Shown: piece after piece, positions 19,550-28,041 of the stretch
How the letters are laid out: each line of letters starts with the position of its first letter
How positions within the stretch are numbered: the first letter of the stretch is position 1
NCBI GenBank assembly: GCA_900545885.1
Contig: URAF01000005.1
Location: forward strand, 65,966 to 129,965
DNA: 64,000 bases
DNA from: an uncultured Eubacteriales bacterium
GTDB lineage: Bacteria; Bacillota; Clostridia; Christensenellales; CAG-917
Reading direction: 5' to 3'
The notes under the pieces: generated by a model
What the model saw: the letters and a program-made list of their open reading frames with translations, nothing else
Told to the model about the DNA's origin: nothing
The model's database searches: none
Position numbers and translations under genes: made by a program

Positions 19550-20227
19550 ATGGGCAATTCCATTCTTAAAGCGGAAGGTATCCGCAAAATTTACGTTTCC
19601 GATACGGTGCAGACGGAAGTGCTGAAAGGCGTCGACGTCAGCGTGGGCGAAGGGGAGTTCGTCGCCGTTGTCGGTGAATCCGGCTCGGGCAAATCCACTT
19701 TGCTTTACATTCTTGCTGGCATTGACAAGCCGACGGACGGAAAAGTCGAACTTCTCGGCAAAAACCTCTCCGAAATTTCCGACGACGAAATGGCGGGGTT
19801 GCGTCGCCGTGACGTATCATTTGTCTATCAGTTCGACAATCTCGTTCCTCATCTCACGGCTTACGAAAACATAGTTTTGCCCCTTCTTCTCGACAAGAAA
19901 AAAGAAAAGGATTTTGCGGCGGAAGTCCGCGAAGTCTGCGAATTTTTGGGGATTGCCGAAAGATTGCGCAATCTTCCGTCCCAACTGTCGGGCGGTGAAC
20001 AACAGCGTGTCGCGCTTGCCCGCGCTCTCGTGACTTCGCCGAAACTCATTTTTCTCGACGAACCTACTGGCAGTCTGGACAGGGAAAGAGGTACGCAGGT
20101 TATGGAACTGCTCAAAAAAATCAACACCGAAAAGGGTGTTGCGCTCCTTATGGTCACGCACTCTGCGGCGCACGCCGCTTACGCTTCGCGAACCGTCGAA
20201 ATCGAAGACGGGCGCATAAAAGACTGA
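19550..20227 (+). CDS. ABC transporter ATP-binding protein, MacB/LolD type
   Basis: ATPase of 225 residues that powers the neighbouring FtsX-type permease. Walker A is GESGSGKST (residues 42-50), the signature is LSGGEQQR and Walker B is LIFLDEPTGSLD, the last phrase being typical of the MacB/LolD/FtsE subgroup. It is followed after 16 bp by the permease, and then by a lipoprotein in the same operon. The substrate cannot be read from sequence; export of a peptide, antibiotic or lipid-linked molecule, or mechanotransmission, are all possible for this subgroup. Confidence 0.93.
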   Translation: MGNSILKAEGIRKIYVSDTVQTEVLKGVDVSVGEGEFVAVVGESGSGKSTLLYILAGIDKPTDGKVELLGKNLSEISDDEMAGLRRRDVSFVYQFDNLVPHLTAYENIVLPLLLDKKKEKDFAAEVREVCEFLGIAERLRNLPSQLSGGEQQRVALARALVTSPKLIFLDEPTGSLDRERGTQVMELLKKINTEKGVALLMVTHSAAHAAYASRTVEIEDGRIKD

Positions 20228-20243
20228 TTTCCGAAACACGGGT

Positions 20244-22691
20244 ATGGTATTCTCCCTTGCGCTGAAAAACATAAAAGCAAAACCGCTCCGTATGGTGGCG
20301 ACGATTGCCGTCATCGCGCTTTCGGTTGCGATGTTTTTCTGTATGTTTGCGTTCGGGGACGCCGTGTACGATTATATTTACGCCGTCGAAACCGCGGACG
20401 CGGGAAACAGCGACCTTAAAATAGTGGGGAAGAGCAACGGCGACAGACTTGCTTTCGTCGACCCGCTTTACGACGTCGAAGGCATTGAAACGATAGTACC
20501 GACGTTGTCGCTGTATGCACTCGTCAAGAGAGAGGGAGCGGCGGACGAGTATGTGCGTTTGCGCGGCTTTGACGCCGACCGCACGGAAGCGTTGCAAAAG
20601 TTCAACGTCAAAGAGGGCAATGCAAGCGACCTTGCCGCAAATTCCAGCAACGTTGTCATTTCCGAAAAAGCCGCGGAACATTTCGGACTAAAAGTCGGCG
20701 ACGCCGTATCAATCGTCAGCCTTTATTCCGCTTCGCGCACCGTTTCTTTCCATATCGCCGCAATCGCGGAAAACGACGGATATTTCCTTTCCGACTCACC
20801 GTTCACAATAATCGGTACCGTCGACGACGGTATTGCGCGTCTGCTTGTGCCGGGCGGAAATGCTCTTTACAACGAAATTTACGTCAAAGTCGCAGACGGC
20901 GCGGATATCGAACAGGTCAAAAAAGATATTGCCGCAATCGACGACTACAAAGACCTCAAAGTCGATTACAGCTCCGATACGGGATACGTTCAGACGCAAG
21001 CCGACGGCATTGCCGCACCGATTACCATTTCGGGCATCGCGGTGGCGTTGCTGTGCGTAGTGAGCGTTGTTCTCATATTCGTGCTCGGGATTGCTGATAA
21101 ACGCGCGTATGCCGCAAAACTTGCCGTAATCGGTGCGACGCGCAGGCAGCTGTTAGGAATTTTCCTTGTCGAAAGCGCGGTGTTGGCTTTTGCGGGCGCC
21201 GTTCTCGGCGCAATCCTTGCAAGCGGCGTTTTCGTGTTGCTTTTGCAAGTCGTTTTGTCGTCGGTCATTTCCTTCTCTGTCAACGGACTTTTGCTGTTCG
21301 GAGCAACCGTGCTCGGATTTGCCGTGGCGTTTGTCGCCGCGCTTTATCCTCTCTACAAAGTATTTTCTTCCACCGCTCGAGAAAATCTGCTTGCGGTTTC
21401 GAAGAAGAGCAGTGCGGGACTTGTCGTTGCGGCGATTGCAACCGCACTTACGGTTGCGTGTTTTGTTGCAGCGGAATTTGCACCTGCCGCGTCGGGTGCA
21501 CTGTCCGTCGTTGCCTTGATTGCGCTTGTTGCGACGGTTGCGGCGTGGATACCGTATGTTGTGCGCGGGGCTGCAAAGCTTATGACAAAATCCTCGTCCC
21601 CGCAAGTCAAAGTCGCAGGTTACGCCGTGTGCCGCGAAAAACGCGCCACGCGTACGTCGCAGACTCTTGTCGTCGGCGTGCTCGTCGTAATGTTGCTATT
21701 TATGGCGTGGTCGCTCACGACTTCCATTTTCTCCGATTTTACCGCCGAATTCGAAAATATGATACTTGTGACCAACGTTCCGTCGTCCGTCGAAACCGAA
21801 GATTTCAAAAAGGTGGACGGAGTGGAGTCCGCAACGCTTATGGTTTGGCGGCAGGCGGAAATTCAAGGTGAGGGCATGGATTTGCATACCGTCAATATGC
21901 TTGGGTCGGCGGACGCTCTCGACCTTATAGATTTTGAGTACATTACGCCGCGCGACACGGTTGAAAAACGGCTTGCCGAGGGCGGTTATGTCATTCTCGA
22001 TTACTCGGTGTCCGACCTCTACGGGGTGAAAGAAGGCGACGAAGTGAGCCTTATCGTGGACGGCGAACAGAAAACGTACATCGTAGGCGGAATAGTGCAG
22101 CACGCGTTCTTCGGCGGAAGGTACGTCATTATCTCGCGCGATACATTGGAACAGGATTTCGGAGTCGCCGCCGACACGGTCGTTCTCTCCGTATCGGGCA
22201 ACGTGAGCGAAGTCGCCGAAAACGTGCGCTCGGTATTTGCGGACAATAACTATTACGCCGTGCCAGCGATTGAAGCATACAAGTGGGATACGCAATCGCT
22301 TGACAACATTTTCGACCTTATCGGCACGCTTGCTTTCGTGCTCGCGTTGCTTGTTTACATTGTAGCGTTGTCGGGTGTCGTCGTCGGACGGTCGCATTCC
22401 GAACGCACGCGCGGAACTCTGCTTTGTGCGGGTATGTCGCAAAATATGCTGCTCGGCAGCGAAATATGGGAACACGCGATTGTCGCTCTTTGCGTATTTG
22501 CCGTTGCGCTTCCCGCGTCCGCGCTCGCAACTCTCGCGCTTATCGGCGCAATCAAACTTTTCGGGCTGTATTACGCATTCACCTATCAGGCGTGGGTGGT
22601 AGTCGTTGCGGGACTGGTTATGTCATTGCTTTACGTCGCAATTCCGCTTATGTACGGGTTCAAGCGTAAATACGGTATGAGGAGGTCGTAA
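20244..22691 (+). CDS. FtsX/MacB-type ABC transporter permease
   Basis: Large permease of 815 residues with two FtsX-like domains. A first membrane helix at about residues 14-38 is followed by an extracellular domain (about 40-255). A block of helices (about 260-395) follows, then further helices around 390-440 and 475-495, a second extracellular domain (about 500-690) and a terminal helix block (690-805). This duplicated architecture is usual for Gram-positive ABC exporters of the MacB group. It follows its ATPase directly and its stop shares one base with the ATG of the lipoprotein gene. Substrate unknown. Confidence 0.9.
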   Translation: MVFSLALKNIKAKPLRMVATIAVIALSVAMFFCMFAFGDAVYDYIYAVETADAGNSDLKIVGKSNGDRLAFVDPLYDVEGIETIVPTLSLYALVKREGAADEYVRLRGFDADRTEALQKFNVKEGNASDLAANSSNVVISEKAAEHFGLKVGDAVSIVSLYSASRTVSFHIAAIAENDGYFLSDSPFTIIGTVDDGIARLLVPGGNALYNEIYVKVADGADIEQVKKDIAAIDDYKDLKVDYSSDTGYVQTQADGIAAPITISGIAVALLCVVSVVLIFVLGIADKRAYAAKLAVIGATRRQLLGIFLVESAVLAFAGAVLGAILASGVFVLLLQVVLSSVISFSVNGLLLFGATVLGFAVAFVAALYPLYKVFSSTARENLLAVSKKSSAGLVVAAIATALTVACFVAAEFAPAASGALSVVALIALVATVAAWIPYVVRGAAKLMTKSSSPQVKVAGYAVCREKRATRTSQTLVVGVLVVMLLFMAWSLTTSIFSDFTAEFENMILVTNVPSSVETEDFKKVDGVESATLMVWRQAEIQGEGMDLHTVNMLGSADALDLIDFEYITPRDTVEKRLAEGGYVILDYSVSDLYGVKEGDEVSLIVDGEQKTYIVGGIVQHAFFGGRYVIISRDTLEQDFGVAADTVVLSVSGNVSEVAENVRSVFADNNYYAVPAIEAYKWDTQSLDNIFDLIGTLAFVLALLVYIVALSGVVVGRSHSERTRGTLLCAGMSQNMLLGSEIWEHAIVALCVFAVALPASALATLALIGAIKLFGLYYAFTYQAWVVVVAGLVMSLLYVAIPLMYGFKRKYGMRRS

Positions 22692-24493
22692 TGGCAGGTT
22701 ACGGATTTGACCGCTCGGGATATAAAGAAAACCGTGGAAATCGCACGGGGCGTTCCGTACGGTTTTGCGTGGTTGCGTTGTTTGTCGCTCTGGTGGTCCT
22801 GTGTGCGGCGGTGCTTACTGCCTGCAACGACAACAGAGATACGACCGACTACCGCCGCAGAGCCACGGACGGTGTGACGTCCAACCTCGTCGCCGCGATA
22901 AACGAGAACTGGTCTTACGCAATGAAAGACGAGGATATCCTGAAAATGGACAATCCCGGCACTTACGTCGTCGCTTGTATCTGGGCGGAAAGAGCGGGTA
23001 GCTTTTTGTATTCTTCCGATATTCAGACCGCAAAGATTCAGTCGCTTGCCGATTTTCTCGCAACCGACGAAGGGAAAAACGTGGTGCGCGAAACCGCGGA
23101 CAATCTCGACGGTATAATAACTATGATGAACACGGTCGGATTTACTTCGGGCGACGTTCAGGAAACCGTGTTTGACGGGGCGATTTTCGTTGTGAGTCAA
23201 GCGCAGAACATTTACGAAACCGCAAAAGACAAACTCGATTATTTGCTTGCACGCGCTACGGGAGCGGCAAGAACAAACATAGAAAAAGCCTTGCAGAACA
23301 CGGAAAACGTACTTGCGGTTTACCGTGAAAATCCCGATTTCGTGTCGGATACCGTTGCCGCACTGAAAGAGGCGGAAACGGGCATAAAGGCGCTTGCCGA
23401 TTTCAGTTACCGTACGGCGTGGATTTTCGGCGGCGGTGAAAACGGCGACAATCTGGGCGGATTGCTCGGCGCATTCCAGTCGGGTGCGTTGGCCAACATT
23501 TCCGACAGAGAGCTTTTCGTGTATCTTGACGGTGTGGTGGGCGATATTCGCGACCTGCGCGCCGCGCTTACCGACCAAGAGATTTCCGCATTGTCGAGCG
23601 CGTTGCAGGCAGTCGAAAATATGTTGTCCACGGCGGTGCTGCCCACCGAACTTTTCGAAAACGTGACGGCAAGTTCGGGAACCACCAGAATGGACAATCT
23701 CCTCAAACAGATTTCAAATATGCAGTTTGCGGTCGACTGGTTGCAGGACGGAACGGATTTCCTTCTCGCTGCCTGCGACTTGATTTACGAGAAAGACTCC
23801 GACGGGCAGTATACTTATCGGTTTGTCAACAGAGTGAAACAGGCAGTCGCTGACAAAGAAGACAAGTACACGAGTGTGAACGGGTATATTCTTTTTACGG
23901 AAATGCTCGTGAAAGCAATGGAGAGCACCCCGTGTGCCGATTTGCAGAACGCCGTCGGCAGATACGAAGCGGAAACCGACCTCGGCAAACTTGCGGTTAT
24001 GTTCGGTGTAGAGGGTGCATTGCAATTTACAGAACAGGTGCAATCAGATGATGAACAAGTTGAATCGAATAAAAATATAGAATTTTATTCGTTGTACCTT
24101 AATTTGCAATCATTCAAAGCCATATATAGGACTTATAAGGCAACTGGCATAAGCATGGAAAAAGTTATCTCTGCGGCGAACTTAATTCTTCAAAAGATAG
24201 GAGAGGTAACACAGATAACATTCGTGGATGATGCGAAATATGAGAATATTGTTAGCACGGTTTATAATTATTTAACAGCAGAAGCGGAAGCACGAAAGCA
24301 TGCAGTTGTAGATAGTTTGAAGCATAGATTGGAAAAAGCATACGAAGAGTTAAATAATCTCAAAGAAATTGCATCTTTTGAAATTATAGGTGATCAAACA
24401 TCAGAGGAAACAATCAGCGAAATTAAGAATAAGTCGCAAGACTTTTTCCAGAAACTTGATAATTTCTGGGCTATTGTAAGAGGCCAAAAGTGA
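22691..24493 (+). CDS. Large helical lipoprotein of an ABC exporter operon
   Basis: No family recognised. The 600-residue protein has a long basic N-region, a hydrophobic stretch (about residues 24-44) and a lipobox LTAC with Cys45, so it should be lipid-anchored outside the cell. The rest looks mostly helical without repeats or catalytic motifs. Its ATG overlaps the stop of the FtsX-type permease, which suggests an extracytoplasmic partner of that transporter. Codon use changes sharply at about 24020-24040: the last 150 codons are clearly A+T-rich and use codons such as ATA, AGG and TTA that the first 440 largely avoid, yet the frame stays open. This looks like a replaced 3' end rather than a frameshift. 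Confidence 0.8.
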   Translation: MAGYGFDRSGYKENRGNRTGRSVRFCVVALFVALVVLCAAVLTACNDNRDTTDYRRRATDGVTSNLVAAINENWSYAMKDEDILKMDNPGTYVVACIWAERAGSFLYSSDIQTAKIQSLADFLATDEGKNVVRETADNLDGIITMMNTVGFTSGDVQETVFDGAIFVVSQAQNIYETAKDKLDYLLARATGAARTNIEKALQNTENVLAVYRENPDFVSDTVAALKEAETGIKALADFSYRTAWIFGGGENGDNLGGLLGAFQSGALANISDRELFVYLDGVVGDIRDLRAALTDQEISALSSALQAVENMLSTAVLPTELFENVTASSGTTRMDNLLKQISNMQFAVDWLQDGTDFLLAACDLIYEKDSDGQYTYRFVNRVKQAVADKEDKYTSVNGYILFTEMLVKAMESTPCADLQNAVGRYEAETDLGKLAVMFGVEGALQFTEQVQSDDEQVESNKNIEFYSLYLNLQSFKAIYRTYKATGISMEKVISAANLILQKIGEVTQITFVDDAKYENIVSTVYNYLTAEAEARKHAVVDSLKHRLEKAYEELNNLKEIASFEIIGDQTSEETISEIKNKSQDFFQKLDNFWAIVRGQK

Positions 24494-24512
24494 CGACATC
24501 TTTTCGTCACAG

Positions 24513-24541
24513 TTGACAAATGCGGCGGAGCGGTATATCAT
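24513..24541 (+). promoter_or_regulatory. Promoter of the structured leader
   Basis: Perfect TTGACA, a 17-bp spacer and TATCAT. The predicted transcript starts near 24548 and runs into the terminator at 24629-24655 before reaching the first gene at 24724. Confidence 0.8.
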
Positions 24542-24547
24542 AATCAC

Positions 24548-24658
24548 ACAACGGCAATCCCAAACGATGACGTAGTTCGGAGTGTAAGACGGCGGCAATA
24601 GAAAGAAGTTTACCCGAAAGGGATTTTTCGCCATCGTCTTTACGGTGGCGTTTTTGTT
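24548..24658 (+). promoter_or_regulatory. Candidate attenuator or riboswitch-like leader RNA
   Basis: The leader contains a CCCGAAAGGG hairpin with a GNRA-type loop (24613-24622) and an intrinsic terminator: a 9-bp stem CGCCATCGT / ACGGTGGCG (24629-24637 and 24642-24650) followed by TTTTTG. The upstream segment ACGATGACG (24564-24572) can pair with the 5' arm of that terminator (8 of 9 positions), and AATCCC (24556-24561) can pair with GGGATT (24620-24625), breaking the CCCGAAAGGG hairpin. Terminator and antiterminator are therefore mutually exclusive on paper. It matches no riboswitch class I can recall. A simple small RNA ending at the terminator is the alternative. Confidence 0.6.
24629..24658 (+). 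terminator. Intrinsic terminator within the leader
   Basis: Nine-base-pair stem with one G-T pair, a 4-nt loop and a T-run, about 80 nt after the predicted transcription start and 66 nt before the first gene of the operon. Confidence 0.85.
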
Positions 24659-24723
24659 TGTCGTGGGCATGCAGACCGCGACAGCGGGAAAGAATTAAAT
24701 AAACGACGGAAAAAGAGGCAGTT

Positions 24724-24972
24724 ATGAAAAGGATAGGTGTAGTCGGAATAGTTCTCAAAGGCGACAGAGCGGTTGCCGTGGAAATGCAGAAAGTGTTGTC
24801 GGATTTTGCAGACATAATCGTGGGACGAATGGGAGTGCCGCGAGAAGAAGCAAACGCAATCGCGCTTATCGTCGAGGGTTCGCAGGAAAGAGTTTCGGCA
24901 CTTACGGGCAGACTCGGCAAATTTCCGGAGCTTTCCGTCAAATCCGCAATGACGTCTTTTGAAATTGAATAA
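24724..24972 (+). CDS. TM1266-family ACT-like putative regulator
   Basis: An 82-residue protein that matches the TM1266-type family, annotated in databases as an iron-only hydrogenase system putative regulator. The conserved pieces are RIGVVGIVL at the start, IIVGRMGVP in the middle and SALTGRLGKFP with VKSAMTSFE at the end. The fold is ACT/NikR-C-like. No hydrogenase gene is in the window. It lies between the structured leader and an ABC importer operon, 51 bp before the binding-protein gene, so it may sense or regulate something connected with that transporter; this is inference from position. AGAGG precedes the ATG. Confidence 0.85.
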   Translation: MKRIGVVGIVLKGDRAVAVEMQKVLSDFADIIVGRMGVPREEANAIALIVEGSQERVSALTGRLGKFPELSVKSAMTSFEIE

Positions 24973-25023
24973 TACGCAAATAAATATGTTTAAGTGCCTG
25001 AAACGACACATAAAGAGGTGAAT

Positions 25024-26028
25024 ATGAAAACAAACATCAAAAAAATCGCGGCACTCGCGCTTGTTGCCTTGCTGGTTGTAGTGCTTTCCGTAGGTCTTGC
25101 GGCATGCAACGACAATAAAGGAAACGGCGAAACCAAAAGCGTAGAAGTTGTATATTACGCCGACGGTGCGGCAGTGCAGGCGGCACTTGCCGCAGGCGTT
25201 ATAGATTACGGCGTGGTCGGCGAACCCGCGGCAACCGCGGGCGCAAATAAAGGCTTTACCGTCGTTATGGACATTCAGGCGGAGTTCAACAAAGCGACGG
25301 GCGGTACAAGCGGTTTCCCCATGTCTTCGACTTTCGTCAAAAACAGTCTTGCGGCGAACAAGGATTTTGTCGACGCATATCTTGCCGCGCTCAACGACAA
25401 TCTTGCATATATTCAGGAGAACGCCGCAAACATGACGGCCTTGCTCAAAGCCGCGGGCAGCAATTCGGCATATCCTGCACCCAGCATTCCCAAGTGCAAC
25501 GTCGGAGTATACTCGGGCGATGACGTAAAGACCGCGGTTGCAGATATGATGAAAACCCTGCACGGTACGCAGTCTGTCCCCGACAGCGTGTATTATGACG
25601 AAACTGCCGCAACCGCACAGGGTGAGGGCAGCGGAACTATTAAGATATACGTCCCCGACGGAGCGCCTTTGCTTGCCGTGGCAAATCTTGCGACAAAGAA
25701 CGTGGCGACTGTAAACGGTTATTCCGTTGAAGTAATTGTTGCCGCGGCAAACGAAATAAGCACTGCAATGGCAAGCGGCAAAGCGGATATAGCGATTCTG
25801 CCCGCCAACGCAGGCGTAAACCTCATCGCAAACAAAGGTGCGGCCTACAAATTCCTTTGCTCCAACACGCAGGGAATACTCTATATGCTTGCGAAAACCG
25901 AAAATGCGAACGGCACGATTGTGCCTGCCGACCTTGCGGGCAAGAAAGTCGGTTGCATAGGTTCGGGCGCCGTTCCGCAGTACGCCGTCGAAAAGGTGCT
26001 GACTGCGGCAGGACTGAAACTCGCATAA
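25024..26028 (+). CDS. Circularly permuted NitT/TauT/NMT1-type substrate-binding lipoprotein
   Basis: A 334-residue lipoprotein (lipobox GLAAC, Cys28), the receptor of the ABC importer that follows. Its two lobes are in the reverse of the usual order. Residues about 39-193 (EVVYYADGAAVQAAL, DYGVVGEPAAT, VPDSVYYDE) correspond to the C-terminal half of ordinary family members. A Gly/Ala/Ser/Thr-rich linker (194-204) follows. Residues 205-334 (IKIYVPDGAPLLAV, KADIAILPANAG, LAGKKVGCIGSGAVPQY, AAGLKLA) correspond to the N-terminal half that normally follows the lipid anchor, and the protein stops exactly at the inter-lobe hinge. The ATG at 25024 follows GAGGTGA. Ligand unknown; thiamine precursors, sulfonates and nitrate are substrates of relatives. 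Confidence 0.85.
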   Translation: MKTNIKKIAALALVALLVVVLSVGLAACNDNKGNGETKSVEVVYYADGAAVQAALAAGVIDYGVVGEPAATAGANKGFTVVMDIQAEFNKATGGTSGFPMSSTFVKNSLAANKDFVDAYLAALNDNLAYIQENAANMTALLKAAGSNSAYPAPSIPKCNVGVYSGDDVKTAVADMMKTLHGTQSVPDSVYYDETAATAQGEGSGTIKIYVPDGAPLLAVANLATKNVATVNGYSVEVIVAAANEISTAMASGKADIAILPANAGVNLIANKGAAYKFLCSNTQGILYMLAKTENANGTIVPADLAGKKVGCIGSGAVPQYAVEKVLTAAGLKLA

Positions 26029-26079
26029 TAACCTAAACTAACAAAATAACGGTAAAACAACAAACGACAATAAATCGGT

Positions 26080-26871
26080 ATGCTGAAAACGGCAAGTGTA
26101 AAAACTCCGCGCAAAGCGGCAATAGGCAGATTGCTCGGCAACGTCTTTTATCCCGTGTGCGCTTTTGCGTTCGTAATCGCGGTGTGGGCGATTGTTGCGG
26201 CTGTCAAAAATCTGCCAATACTGTTCCCGTCCGTGGGAGAGATATTCCGCGCGCTCGGCGACATTCTGTCCGACGGCGAAAGCTGGCGGGCGGCGGGTAT
26301 GACGCTTGGCAGAATAACGGGCAGTTTTCTGTTGTCGTTGCTTTTTGCCGCGGTACTTGCCACGGCGGGCGCTTTTGTAAAACCCGTTCACAAGTTCGTG
26401 CGCCCGCTTGTGACCGTTTTGCAAGCCGCGCCTACAATGGCGGTAATTCTGCTTGCTGTTGTGTGGCTCGACAACTCCGAAGTGCCGTTGCTTGTCGGAT
26501 TTTTAATCTGTTTTCCTCTGCTGTACAACACGTGCCACACCGCGCTCGAAAGCGTGGACGGCGAACTGTTGGAAATGGCAGACGTCTATCATATGCGACC
26601 GGTTGACAAGCTGACGGGCATATACCTTCCCGCCGTTTTCCCCGTTGTGACGGAAGGCGCGAAAAGTGCGGTTTCGCTTACGGTCAAAGTCGTCATTGCG
26701 GCGGAGGTTCTTGCACAGACTCGCGTGAGTATCGGACTGCTTATGCAACAGGACAGCGTTATGTTCGAGATTGCCGATCTGCTTGCGTGGACGGTGTTCG
26801 CGATAGTATTGAGTTTCCTGTTGGAAGGCATTATAGTCGGCGTTCAGAAGCTCAGGGAGGTGCTGAGATGA
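26080..26871 (+). CDS. NitT/TauT-type ABC transporter permease
   Basis: Inner-membrane permease of 263 residues with about six helices and the BPD_transp_1 fold. The EAA-like coupling segment is around residues 165-200 (LLEMADVYHMRPVDKL). The N-terminal helix lies near residues 20-43. It sits between the permuted binding protein and the ATPase, and its stop overlaps the ATPase start by 4 bp. No clear ribosome binding site precedes the ATG at 26080. It resembles SsuC/TauC/ThiX permeases; substrate not decidable. Confidence 0.9.
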   Translation: MLKTASVKTPRKAAIGRLLGNVFYPVCAFAFVIAVWAIVAAVKNLPILFPSVGEIFRALGDILSDGESWRAAGMTLGRITGSFLLSLLFAAVLATAGAFVKPVHKFVRPLVTVLQAAPTMAVILLAVVWLDNSEVPLLVGFLICFPLLYNTCHTALESVDGELLEMADVYHMRPVDKLTGIYLPAVFPVVTEGAKSAVSLTVKVVIAAEVLAQTRVSIGLLMQQDSVMFEIADLLAWTVFAIVLSFLLEGIIVGVQKLREVLR

Positions 26872-27605
26872 GCGGACTTCGGATTGACAATCTCAAAGTT
26901 GCCTACGGTGAAAACCGCGTTTTCGACGGGTTCGGCATATCCTTCGAACAGAACACCGTAAACGTAATTCTGGGCGGTTCGGGCGTCGGTAAAACGACAC
27001 TGCTCAACGTGATTGCGGGGCTTGTGCCGTATAGCGGGAGCGTGTCGGGTGCGGACGACAACATTTCTTATATTTTTCAGAAAGACAGGTTAATCCCTGC
27101 AATAAGCGTGTATAAAAACCTTGATTTGGTGTTGCGCAACAAAATCAAGGACAAGAACGAGCGCAAAGAAAAGATAGAAAACATGCTTGCCGAACTGGAA
27201 ATTCTGTCGGAGCGCGACAAACTTCCGACCGCCCTCAGCGGCGGACAGGCGCAACGCGTTTCCATGGCGCGGGCATTTCTTTATCCGTCCGATATTCTGC
27301 TTATGGACGAACCGTTCAAGGCGTTGGATATCGGATTAAAAAGCAGGTTGTTTTCCGCCTTTGACAAGTTGCTTGCGGAGTCGCCCAAAACCGTGGTGTT
27401 CGTCACACACGACGTAGAGGAGTGCCTTTTTGCCGCGGACAGATATTTTGTTCTCGGCGGGTCTCCCGCGGACGTTGTGCTTTCGGGGGAGATTGCCGTC
27501 GGCAGAAAACAAAGAAAAGCCGATATGCCCGAACTTGTGTCGGCGCGCGCGCGTCTTTTCGGCGTTCTCGGCGCTTACGGTTCGGACGGCGGCGCGGAAA
27601 ACTGA
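26868..27605 (+). CDS. NitT/TauT-type ABC transporter ATP-binding protein
   Basis: ATPase of 245 residues driving the importer. Walker A is GGSGVGKTT (residues 36-44), the Q-loop is in IFQKDRL, the signature is LSGGQAQR, Walker B is ILLMDEPFKALD and the H-loop is VTHDVEE. These are the features of SsuB/TauB/ThiZ ATPases. I chose the ATG at 26868, which follows GGGAGGT and overlaps the permease stop. It is the last gene of the operon. Confidence 0.93.
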   Translation: MSGLRIDNLKVAYGENRVFDGFGISFEQNTVNVILGGSGVGKTTLLNVIAGLVPYSGSVSGADDNISYIFQKDRLIPAISVYKNLDLVLRNKIKDKNERKEKIENMLAELEILSERDKLPTALSGGQAQRVSMARAFLYPSDILLMDEPFKALDIGLKSRLFSAFDKLLAESPKTVVFVTHDVEECLFAADRYFVLGGSPADVVLSGEIAVGRKQRKADMPELVSARARLFGVLGAYGSDGGAEN

Positions 27606-27619
27606 TTGCCGCGGTTTTT
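27593..27619 (+). terminator. Weak terminator candidate after the ABC importer
   Basis: A 5-bp G+C stem (CGCGG / CCGCG) with an 11-nt loop is followed by GTTTTTGTTTT; it spans the stop codon of the ATPase gene. Confidence 0.4.
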
Positions 27620-27715
27620 GTTTTGTGTGTGATTGGCGGGGTTCGGCGTGTGTTTTGAGTTGCGCATTCGGGCTCTGCCTTTTGCGTACTTTCTGTGTTT
27701 AGTGGGCGCATTTGC

Positions 27716-27744
27716 TTGACAGTCCGCTTGCGTATGGATATAAT
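27716..27744 (+). promoter_or_regulatory. Consensus promoter of rpmE
   Basis: TTGACA, exactly 17 bp, TATAAT: a full-consensus sigma-A promoter, 78 bp before the rpmE start, fitting a highly expressed ribosomal protein. Confidence 0.92.
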
Positions 27745-27822
27745 AAAGAAACTTTATGTCATATGCGCGTAGCTCCTTTGGCGCGTGTGGGCGTAAAAAT
27801 CAGTAAAAAACAGGAGTAAACT

Positions 27823-28029
27823 ATGAAAGAAGGCATCCATCCGGATTACCACACCGTCACCGTGCAATGCGCGTGCGGAAATACGTTCCTTACGGGCACG
27901 ACCAAGAAGACCGACGTCCTCAAAGTCGAAATCTGCTCCAAGTGCCATCCGTATTTCACCGGCAAGCAGAAACTCGTTGACACCGGCGGTCGTGTCGACA
28001 AGTTCAAGAAGAGATACAATCTCGACTGA
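27823..28029 (+). CDS. rpmE: 50S ribosomal protein L31, zinc-binding type
   Basis: A 68-residue ribosomal protein at the large-subunit central protuberance. It carries the four zinc ligands of the C+ form: C16 and C18 (QCACGN) and C38 and C41 (ICSKCHPYF). The start follows a CAGGAGT site. It is a single-gene unit with a consensus promoter and its own terminator. In other bacteria, L31 with zinc ligands can be replaced by a zinc-free paralogue under zinc limitation; no such paralogue is in the window. Confidence 0.97.
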   Translation: MKEGIHPDYHTVTVQCACGNTFLTGTTKKTDVLKVEICSKCHPYFTGKQKLVDTGGRVDKFKKRYNLD

Positions 28030-28041
28030 CAACGATGAAAG

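Noticed and set aside
24020..24493. Frameshift or pseudogene in the lipoprotein gene
   Set aside because: The frame stays open with a normal stop; only base composition changes.
24541..24660. TPP, SAM, purine, c-di-GMP or fluoride riboswitch in the leader
   Set aside because: None of the conserved cores of these classes is present; kept only as an unassigned attenuator candidate.
27606..27822. Short overlapping frames on both strands between the ABC ATPase and rpmE
   Set aside because: Arg- and Cys-rich translations without homology or ribosome binding sites; the region is explained by a weak terminator and the rpmE promoter.
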